A stretch of 64,000 bases of DNA. Origin: DAIOEK01 sp963721445 (lineage in GTDB: Bacteria; Chloroflexota; Anaerolineae; Anaerolineales; Anaerolineaceae). The stretch is from NCBI GenBank assembly GCA_963721445.1, contig CAVRIZ010000008.1, forward strand, positions 620,001-684,000, written 5' to 3'. This document shows, piece by piece, positions 58,177 through 64,000 of this stretch. Each line of letters starts with the position of its first letter. Within the stretch, counting starts at the first letter, position 1. The position numbers and the translations under genes were made by a program. Under the pieces are notes generated by a model. It worked only from the letters and a program-made list of their open reading frames with translations. It did not search any database and was not told the DNA's origin.

Positions 58177-58950
58177 ATGAAACCAAATTTTCTTGTAAGA
58201 ATTGCTATTTTGATCGCTTTGAGTTCGGTTTTGTTGACCGCTTGCGGAGCAGGCGTAGCAAACCAACCAACAAATACCCCGCGGGTTGTCCGCATTGTCA
58301 CTGAAGCTGCTTATCCTCCATTTGAGACAGTCGACGAGACCACCAAGGAATTGGTAGGTTTCGATATGGATCTGATCCGCGCCGTGATGGATACGACTGG
58401 ATTGCAATATGAAATTATCAACATCGCCTGGGATCCGCTACTCACCGGTATGGCTCAATGCCAGTATGATGCCGCCATATCCGCCATTACGATCACTGAA
58501 GAACGTCAACAAGCGATGGGATTCTCGAATGGCTATATCAACGCCGGACAGATCGTGACGGTAAATAAAGCCACCACCGATATTTCTGGCCCGGCAGACC
58601 TGGTTGGCAAAAGAATCGCCGTTCAATTGGGAACAACAGGAGATATCGAGGCTCACAAGATTGAAGGCGCCGAAATAAAAACCTACGATTCGGTGGACCT
58701 GGCATTTCAGGATCTAAAAAACCGACAAGTAGACGCGGTGGTTGCCGATTATCCAACCTCCCTTGCATTCGTCGATGCGAATGTCGACGATATCGTCACG
58801 GTTGGTGAACCCTTCACCGAGGAAGTATACGGAATCGCCGTTTGCAAGAAAGACACCGCCTTGTTGGAACAGATCAACGCTGGTCTGAAAACAGTTTCAG
58901 ACAAAGGGCTTATTAAAGAACTTGAACAGAAATGGCTTGCTGATCAATAG
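58177..58950 (+). CDS. Amino-acid-type ABC transporter substrate-binding lipoprotein
   Basis: A 257-residue family 3 solute-binding protein. It has lipobox LLTACG, then TEAAYPPFE, LVGFDMDLIRAV, GMAQCQYDAAISAITITEERQQ, and the closing LIKELEQKW, all standard for polar amino-acid receptors. No permease or ATPase gene is next to it; greA follows in the opposite direction, so it is an orphan receptor. RBS AAGGAGAG. The leader upstream carries a structured RNA, a terminator and a small ORF. Confidence 0.94.
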   Translation: MKPNFLVRIAILIALSSVLLTACGAGVANQPTNTPRVVRIVTEAAYPPFETVDETTKELVGFDMDLIRAVMDTTGLQYEIINIAWDPLLTGMAQCQYDAAISAITITEERQQAMGFSNGYINAGQIVTVNKATTDISGPADLVGKRIAVQLGTTGDIEAHKIEGAEIKTYDSVDLAFQDLKNRQVDAVVADYPTSLAFVDANVDDIVTVGEPFTEEVYGIAVCKKDTALLEQINAGLKTVSDKGLIKELEQKWLADQ

Positions 58951-58968
58951 AATATTCGGATATGTAGA

Positions 58969-58999
58969 AAAAGAGACCGATGGTAGACATCGGTCTCTT
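58969..58999. terminator. Terminator between the binding-protein gene and greA
   Basis: 12-bp stem AAGAGACCGATG/CATCGGTCTCTT (58971-58982, 58988-58999), 5-base loop. The minus side ends in five T residues, so it mainly serves greA. Confidence 0.88.
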
Positions 59000-59022
59000 A
59001 GATATCTTTATATTTGAAATCT

Positions 59023-59484
59023 TTATTCTACTTTTACGATCTGAACTTCAAATGAACCACCAGGCGCTTCCACTTTGACCACATCCCCAGAGCGGTGGTT
59101 CAAGAGCGCTTTCCCGAGGGGAGATTCGTTTGAGATTCTTCCACCGCGCGGATTCGCTTCAGCAGCCCCGACTATAATATATGTTTCCTTGTCAGAACCT
59201 TCTTCTTTGATGGTTACTTTTGTTCCAACCTGTATATTCTCGTGCTTTTCTTCATCCGTAATCACACGGGCTGTCGCCAGCAGGATCTCAAGTTCTTTTA
59301 TGCGGCCTTCGACAAAAGCCTGTTCATTTTTAGCATCTTCATACTCGGCGTTTTCAATCAATTCACCGCCCTCCATGGCTTCATGGAGGCGATTTGCTAT
59401 TTCCTGTCGGCGGACTGTGCGAAGGAATTCAAGTTCTTCCTGTAGCTTGTCATACCCTTCACGAGTGAGGAAAGTTATCGGCAT
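59023..59484 (-). CDS. greA: Transcription elongation factor GreA
   Basis: A 153-residue factor that rescues backtracked RNA polymerase by stimulating transcript cleavage. The coiled coil (about 1-75) ends in the tip ENAEYEDAKNEQ with the acidic residues that enter the polymerase channel; the C-terminal FKBP-like domain has KVTIKEEGSDKETYIIVG and ISNESPLGKALL. Normal length. A promoter-like TTGCAG-17-TAATAT lies upstream on the minus strand (59588-59616). Confidence 0.97.
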   Translation of the reverse strand: MPITFLTREGYDKLQEELEFLRTVRRQEIANRLHEAMEGGELIENAEYEDAKNEQAFVEGRIKELEILLATARVITDEEKHENIQVGTKVTIKEEGSDKETYIIVGAAEANPRGGRISNESPLGKALLNHRSGDVVKVEAPGGSFEVQIVKVE

Positions 59485-59587
59485 AATATATCCCTATCTG
59501 GTTGAATGATTGTTACTGAACCCACCTAGCGGTTCGATATGAACACAAACAGCGCCCCGAAGGGACGCCATCGATAAACGCTGTTAC

Positions 59588-59616
59588 GGTATATTACCAT
59601 AATCCAATTTATTCTG
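59588..59616 (-). promoter_or_regulatory. Probable greA promoter
   Basis: On the minus strand TTGCAG, 17-bp spacer, TAATAT. It leaves a leader of about 100 bases with an AACAGCG/CGCTGTT inverted repeat. Confidence 0.5.
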
Positions 59617-59709
59617 CAATAGGATTAATACAGTCAGTTCAACCTGATAAAGCCTGCATTGCTCAGGTTGCACAGAGGGTGGATGAACCAATTCCAGTTA
59701 CCAGAAAGT

Positions 59710-60567
59710 TTATTCAAGAGGTTCTGGCCATTGTATCTTCAGATAGGGTGTATAACCATGTTTTTCGACTCCATATAACCTGCCAGAAGAATCCTGACTA
59801 CAACCTGGTTCGTCCGTTACGGTAAGCTCGGTATCATATACACCAAAGGGAATAAAGACAATGGATCCATTCTGACATACCCAGGTTTCAACAAGGTACG
59901 GTTCCTGCTCTGAATCGTCCCCGGCTCGTAGCTCCAGCGGAATCCAGGAAATGGTTACTTCATTCCCTTTTCGGGTAGCAATCACCGAATCGAGCGCATT
60001 GTAATAAGGTGACCAGGGTAATTTAATATTGATTGGATCGATCGGAGGAATTGTTGTTTGATCTCCCTGAACATCCATAAACTGCAAATTCATCCAACAG
60101 GGATTGGTTCCCCCAATGGCACGGATTTCAATGTATCCGGTATCTTTCAGAATGCCAGTAATCTCCAACCTGTTGCCACCTAACAAACCATATTTATATA
60201 AATATGCTTTTGAGGGACCATAAAAACACATCACGTGCTCCTGGTTCACTACGCCCCGAAGAATTTTGTAAGTGGGGACAATCGTTGGTGTTACGGTGAC
60301 TGGAGTTGTGGAAGTCATTGTCGGATGGACGGTTGAAGTCGGAGTTGATGTGTTTGTGGGGGGTAAAGATGTGGCAGGGATTGTTGATGTTGGACGAACT
60401 GTTAATGCAATAATGGGAGTGCTGGTAAGCAGCGGAATTTGTGTTTCTTGAATTGTCTGCAATGAACAGCTTGCCAGTAACCTCGCAAGTAGCAAAACGA
60501 GGATGACCGCACCAGACTTGTGAAATATCCTACGGCCAGGGGATTTTCGCAGGTTCAGAATAGCCAT
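59710..60567 (-). CDS. Lipoprotein with SH3-like and Ig-like regions, paralogue B
   Basis: A 285-residue protein with a basic N-terminus, hydrophobic segment and lipobox LLASC, a Thr/Pro linker (about 50-100), then an SH3-like domain beginning CFYGPSKAYLYKYG, and a C-terminal part with VIATRKGNEVTISWIP, ETWVCQNG and VEKHGYTPY that looks like a fibronectin-type domain. It is clearly a duplicate of the preceding gene (paralogue A). Its start overlaps the end of paralogue A by 38 bp. Confidence 0.85.
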   Translation of the reverse strand: MAILNLRKSPGRRIFHKSGAVILVLLLARLLASCSLQTIQETQIPLLTSTPIIALTVRPTSTIPATSLPPTNTSTPTSTVHPTMTSTTPVTVTPTIVPTYKILRGVVNQEHVMCFYGPSKAYLYKYGLLGGNRLEITGILKDTGYIEIRAIGGTNPCWMNLQFMDVQGDQTTIPPIDPINIKLPWSPYYNALDSVIATRKGNEVTISWIPLELRAGDDSEQEPYLVETWVCQNGSIVFIPFGVYDTELTVTDEPGCSQDSSGRLYGVEKHGYTPYLKIQWPEPLE

Positions 60568-61327
60568 GTTTCTCTACCGTCAGAATTTCACCGCGCGAAG
60601 GTTCCCCACAGTCCGGATCATCTTGGACTGTGTAGGAAGTCTTATATTGATTGGGGAAAGACACCGTCCACCACAAATAAGCCCCGTTCTGACATACCCA
60701 GGCTTCTATGAAATAGCCACGATCTTTGTCCTTGGTCATGTTGACCTGCTTCCAGGTGATCGTCACCATATTTCCATCACGAACCGCAGAGACATTTTTC
60801 GGCGGTCCATACTGGTTGTAACCGATTGTTTGCAGATTTGGCTCGGTGTAGTACAAAAGAGTGACATCTCCGGTGACATCCACAACAGATGGGGAAACCC
60901 AACAAAAGTAATCCAGCTTATCAAATTTGATGTAAAGCCAGGAGCTATATTCAAAACGCCCGCGGACAGTACCTTTGTCCCCAGCATAGAGGTCCGCCGC
61001 ATGTAGATATGCTTTCGAAGGACCGTACCGGCAATGTGCTTGAGTGTTGACCTCCACCGCAGGAAAAGCATAGGTCGGGGTTGGTGTGATCGTTGGCGTA
61101 TCCGTGACCGTGGGTGTCTGCGTATTTGTCGGTGTCTGAGTCAGGGTAGGCGTGGAGGTGTGCGTGGCTGTTTGAGTGGCTGTGAGGGTTGATGTCGGAG
61201 AAGATGTCCACTGAGCAGCCGTGGAGGACAACTGCTGCGATATTGCTTGCGTGCTAGGAGCGCATGCAGAAAGTAAGACGGTCATAAGAAATAGAAAGAC
61301 TCCGCGAAATTCGGATCGATATGTCAC
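60530..61327 (-). CDS. Lipoprotein with SH3-like and Ig-like regions, paralogue A
   Basis: A 265-residue lipoprotein with lipobox LLSACA, Thr/Pro linker (about 40-88), an SH3-like region starting CRYGPSKAYLHAADLYAG, and a C-terminal VSAVRDGNMVTITWK, EAWVCQNGAYLWW, VEKHGYSEPAKI. These blocks align one-to-one with paralogue B. Start is GTG at 61327, shortly after a TGATAGAAT -10-like sequence. The role is likely cell-surface adhesion or wall binding. Confidence 0.85.
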   Translation of the reverse strand: MTYRSEFRGVFLFLMTVLLSACAPSTQAISQQLSSTAAQWTSSPTSTLTATQTATHTSTPTLTQTPTNTQTPTVTDTPTITPTPTYAFPAVEVNTQAHCRYGPSKAYLHAADLYAGDKGTVRGRFEYSSWLYIKFDKLDYFCWVSPSVVDVTGDVTLLYYTEPNLQTIGYNQYGPPKNVSAVRDGNMVTITWKQVNMTKDKDRGYFIEAWVCQNGAYLWWTVSFPNQYKTSYTVQDDPDCGEPSRGEILTVEKHGYSEPAKIPWP

Positions 61328-61427
61328 TCATTTATCTGATTCTATCACCCCTATGGTTGAATTCTGAACGGGTGTATCGGTCTGGCTATTTCAGCGACGG
61401 GTAGGAAATTAACTTCCAAATCGATTT

Positions 61428-63059
61428 TTACACAATTCGAATCCGATCGCCATCAATTTCCCATACTTCCGTAGCAAATTGATGGATGAAATAACGGTCA
61501 TGAACAACAGCCAAAACGGTCCCTTCAAAGCTGGAAAGGGCTTGCTCAAACCGATTGCGTGATGGAATATCGAGGTGATTGAGAGGCTCATCGAGGATCA
61601 GAAAATTACAACCCGAAGCTGACATCCCTGCCAGCATCAATCGCGCTCGCTCTCCATAGGAGAGCTGCGAGACGGGAATGAAGACGGCATCTCCAGTAAA
61701 GAGATATTTATGCAAGAAGGAGCGGGCTTCTGTCTCGTTCAAATTAACCTGCAATTGGATATATTCAAGTGCATTCGATCCTGGCGGCAGGTTTCCCTGA
61801 TCCTGCTGCATATATCCGGGTCGGACCTGCGATCCCAACCGGAGGTTCCCGTAAACGGGTGGCAACTCACTTAGAACCGTTCGTATAAAAGTGGTCTTCC
61901 CACTGCCATTCGGCCCAAGCAGACAACAACGGGAGCCATATTTCAATACCATATTCATTTCTCTCAGGAGCGTTTTCTCGGAATATCCAACCGCCAGGTT
62001 TTCACACACCAGCACGTCCCTGCCAGAAGCAATAGAACCGTTGAATTCCACCTTCATCTGCCAACCTATCCGCGGCTTATCGATTTTTTCCTCGGTCAGG
62101 ATTTTTTCGATCTTATCTTCGATCTGGGTAGCCCTGCCAATGGTAGCTTTGCCACGATTAGCAAAAAAGCCACGTGCGAATTTATCTCCCGAATCCGCCT
62201 TCCCCCCGACTTTGAATTTGGCAATTCCGCGCAGATGAGCAGCCGCCTCCCTGAGCTGATTAATTTCATCCATCTGATCCTGGTAAGATGACCACTGGCG
62301 TTCCCGCTCACGGGCTTTTTCTTCAAGGTACTGCGAATAATTGCCTGAATACAACTTTGTCTTCCGGCTGGATGGATCCAATTCCAGGATTGCCGAACAA
62401 ACATAATCGAGGAAGACCCGATCGTGGGAAACCACCAAGATGGCACCGGGGAATCCACGCAGCCAATCCTCCAGCCATTCCAACATGGTTATATCGAGAT
62501 GATTGGTTGGTTCATCGAGGATCAGGAGATCAGGCTGTAGGAGAAGGGTTCCCGCAAGCGCGAGGCGGGTTTTCTGCCCACCACTGAGATGATTGACTGG
62601 AAAATAAAACGGTACTTGATCCAGTCCAAGCCCTGAAAGAATCTTCTTCAAGGTAGGTTCGAGATTGGATTTTCGTTCGATCTGAAGGAGAATGCGATTG
62701 TACTCCTCCTGGATCACGATATTACAGGGCTGTTTCGCCAATTCATGGGATAGGTCAACGAGATGGGCATCCAACCCGGATTCGATCTCCGCAATCTGGT
62801 CAAGATATTGTTCAATTGTCACATCTTCTGGAAATGAATAGCCCTGAGGTAGATAGGCTTTGGTCAGTCCCGTCGGGGTATACTGGAAGGTTCCTGAATC
62901 CGCTTCTTCTTCTCCAATTAATATCCTTAGAAGAGTACTCTTTCCACAACCATTCGGACCGACCAGGCCGAATTTTTCACCATCCTGTAAGGAGAAAATT
63001 ACCTCATCAAGGATTGTATTTAATTGATACGATTTGGAAATCCGATTTACTGAAAGCAT
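61428..63059 (-). CDS. ABC-F ATPase (possible antibiotic-resistance or translation factor)
   Basis: A 543-residue protein with two ATPase domains and no membrane segments. Domain 1 has Walker A GPNGCGKST (34-42), signature LSGGQKTRLALA and Walker B LLILDEPTNHLD; domain 2 has GPNGSGKTTF, LSYGERARLML and FLILDEPLNHLD. The linker (about 245-320) is charged and fits the ribosome-facing P-site tip of ABC-F. ABC-F proteins act on the ribosome; some protect it from antibiotics, others rescue stalls. ATG at 63059 follows GAAGAGGTTGAT. An attenuator-like leader lies upstream. Confidence 0.94.
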   Translation of the reverse strand: MLSVNRISKSYQLNTILDEVIFSLQDGEKFGLVGPNGCGKSTLLRILIGEEEADSGTFQYTPTGLTKAYLPQGYSFPEDVTIEQYLDQIAEIESGLDAHLVDLSHELAKQPCNIVIQEEYNRILLQIERKSNLEPTLKKILSGLGLDQVPFYFPVNHLSGGQKTRLALAGTLLLQPDLLILDEPTNHLDITMLEWLEDWLRGFPGAILVVSHDRVFLDYVCSAILELDPSSRKTKLYSGNYSQYLEEKARERERQWSSYQDQMDEINQLREAAAHLRGIAKFKVGGKADSGDKFARGFFANRGKATIGRATQIEDKIEKILTEEKIDKPRIGWQMKVEFNGSIASGRDVLVCENLAVGYSEKTLLREMNMVLKYGSRCCLLGPNGSGKTTFIRTVLSELPPVYGNLRLGSQVRPGYMQQDQGNLPPGSNALEYIQLQVNLNETEARSFLHKYLFTGDAVFIPVSQLSYGERARLMLAGMSASGCNFLILDEPLNHLDIPSRNRFEQALSSFEGTVLAVVHDRYFIHQFATEVWEIDGDRIRIV

Positions 63060-63070
63060 TATCAACCTCT

Positions 63071-63103
63071 TCAAAAAATATAACCGGGGGCAAATGCCCC
63101 CGG
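63071..63103 (-). terminator. Attenuator terminator in the ABC-F leader
   Basis: CCGGGGGC-ATTT-GCCCCCGG on the minus strand (63103-63084), followed by a T-rich tract (TTATATTTTTT). It lies between the promoter and the ribosome site, 25 bp before the start codon. Confidence 0.9.
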
Positions 63104-63151
63104 CCAGGATTAAATCCATTCACACCGAGACAAATACCCGATACCAATAGA

Positions 63152-63172
63152 TTAGAGGTTGCTGTAGATCAT
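63152..63172 (-). CDS. Candidate leader peptide of the ABC-F gene
   Basis: Encodes MIYSNL and a TAA stop (63154-63152) behind an AAAGGAG ribosome site (about 63179-63185). Leader peptides of this size with a downstream terminator are typical for drug-inducible ribosome-protection genes. Not proven. Confidence 0.5.
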   Translation of the reverse strand: MIYSNL

Positions 63173-63201
63173 TCCTACATGCTCCTTTGAGTAATAAACC
63201 A

Positions 63202-63210
63202 ATTATATCA
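63202..63210 (-). promoter_or_regulatory. Promoter of the ABC-F leader
   Basis: Extended -10 TGA-TATAAT on the minus strand (TATAAT at 63207-63202); a TTGCGG lies 18 bp upstream. Confidence 0.65.
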
Positions 63211-63231
63211 ATGAACCTGTATACACCGCAA

Positions 63232-63267
63232 TTAAAAAATCTGTTCCCGTTTAGTAAACGGGAACAG
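63232..63267 (-). terminator. Terminator of the cytochrome gene
   Basis: CTGTTCCCGTTT/AAACGGGAACAG 12-bp stem (63241-63252, 63256-63267) with a 3-base loop; the minus side ends in six T residues. Confidence 0.9.
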
Positions 63268-63292
63268 AAGTAAAGCGATAGAAGTTAACCTG

Positions 63293-64000
63293 TTACTTTG
63301 GACGGGTCATTCCGGTGACGGACCCACCGAGGTCTTTGATGCCGTCGTAAAGGAACTGCATCACATACTTCGGATTGTGGATGTACGCACCCGGATCTTT
63401 TACCAGATAGTGGTAATTGTAACCAGCCGCAAACAATTTGGGTGAGAAAAGATTGTAAGCAATGTTGACACCCTTGTCGTCCTTGTCCGGTTTCCCATCC
63501 GCATCTTTATCGAGCAGGATGTATGGGCGAGCATTCGCATCGTAGACGAAGGCAGAACCAAGTTTGGTGGTGGCGTAAGATTGCATCGCCGCCAACATTT
63601 TTTCTTTCATGGTTTCAACTTCGCCATAGATTCCTTCGGTGATATCACCATCGCCATCATAGTCGATCTTATCCATGCGGATCTTGGTTGGATCATTCAC
63701 CTGGTGGCAGCCCGCGCATGCATCCAGCTTGGGTTCCAGCGCATGGACATCATGGCAACTGGAGCATGTCTGGAAGTTTTCTACATGCATGAACTTACCA
63801 ACATAGGTCTGACCGGGATATTCATAGACGCCCTTTGCATCGGTTCCAAACAGGGTGGAACCAGCTGCAAAATAGTGGACATTGATGAATTTGAGCTTAT
63901 CAGAAGCGGTATCAGCAGCCATACCATCAATGGCTTTTGCGACCGCTGAACCTGATTGGCGTCCCTGGTGGCAAGTGATGCACAGGTTGTTGGGATCTCC
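63293..64000 (-). CDS. Multihaem cytochrome c, partial (5' end outside window)
   Basis: The frame is open from the right edge of the window, so the gene starts outside. The visible 235 residues include three CxxCH haem sites: CITCH, CSSCH and CAGCH, and two EF-hand-like acidic loops, DYDGDGDITEG and DKDADGKPDKD. The large spacing and soluble character suggest an extracytoplasmic electron-transfer protein. The Chloroflexota context could link it to respiratory nitrate/nitrite or metal reduction, but no partner gene is visible. Confidence 0.85.
   Translation of the reverse strand, partial: GDPNNLCITCHQGRQSGSAVAKAIDGMAADTASDKLKFINVHYFAAGSTLFGTDAKGVYEYPGQTYVGKFMHVENFQTCSSCHDVHALEPKLDACAGCHQVNDPTKIRMDKIDYDGDGDITEGIYGEVETMKEKMLAAMQSYATTKLGSAFVYDANARPYILLDKDADGKPDKDDKGVNIAYNLFSPKLFAAGYNYHYLVKDPGAYIHNPKYVMQFLYDGIKDLGGSVTGMTRPK

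Noticed and set aside
1..64000. Prophage, transposon or genomic island in the window
   Set aside because: No integrase, transposase, phage structural or restriction genes with clear motifs were seen; the gene content is normal chromosome.

Overview
The window looks like chromosomal DNA of a Chloroflexota bacterium, most likely class Anaerolineae. The grounds are the many secreted or membrane-anchored proteins with Thr/Pro-rich 'PTPTPT' linkers, the recurring extended -10 promoter TGnTACAAT/TATAAT, several probable leaderless genes, a tRNA-Thr-type T-box before thrS, and gene families common in that class (DUF4013, DUF4126, DUF4386, DUF711, LiaF-like and cupredoxin proteins). This lineage call is inference from gene content. 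No phage, transposase, plasmid or CRISPR module is visible; gene order is that of an ordinary chromosome with short operons on both strands.

Layout. 0-8.6 kb: 3' end of a possible DNA methylase, a class A penicillin-binding protein, and an operon joining a GH63/MGH1-like glycosidase to two tandem c-di-AMP receptor-like proteins. 8.6-14.2 kb: AMMECR1 and flavin reductase, a coupled amidase and L,D-transpeptidase pair, a cysteine-less thioredoxin-TPR protein, and a CBM9-like lipoprotein. 14.3-21 kb: MFS transporter, a TetR regulator with two operators and its DUF4386 target, RlmD-type rRNA methylase, class V aminotransferase, sortase. 21.2-29.4 kb: tRNA-Val(GAC) followed by a decayed duplication of its 3' end, thrC-thrB, T-box-controlled thrS, then infC-rpmI-rplT. 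30-37 kb: NarL-type two-component system and a copper island (CopA, TauE-cupredoxin fusion, CopZ) built around one palindromic operator. 37-46 kb: macro domain, TrmH and DUF711 operon, parvulin, a secreted three-repeat protein, phosphodiesterase, transporters. 48-52 kb: minus-strand catabolic run (deoC, TIM-barrel isomerase, ROK kinase, UroD-like). 52.3-52.8 kb: tRNA-Lys(TTT) followed by four 105-bp units. 53-64 kb: AzlCD, LysM protein, RNase Z, an RNA-rich leader before an amino-acid binding protein, GreA, paired SH3-like lipoproteins, ABC-F with a leader attenuator, and a multihaem cytochrome running off the right end.

The strongest unusual signals are: the tRNA-Lys tandem repeats, each carrying a tRNA-3'-like end and an intrinsic terminator (recalling the E. 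coli tyrT repeats), with a weaker version after tRNA-Val; the symmetric divergent copper promoter; the structured RNA at 57.9-58.1 kb; the ABC-F leader; and a pair of c-di-AMP receptors translationally tied to a possible compatible-solute hydrolase. Threonine metabolism is concentrated at 22.5-27.7 kb.

Quality note: five genes (thrB, thrS, a UroD-like gene, a TIM-barrel isomerase, deoC) contain in total six frameshifts, and each is best explained by one extra base. Since thrS is normally essential, sequencing or assembly error is the simplest explanation, and these genes are annotated as frameshifted full-length genes.
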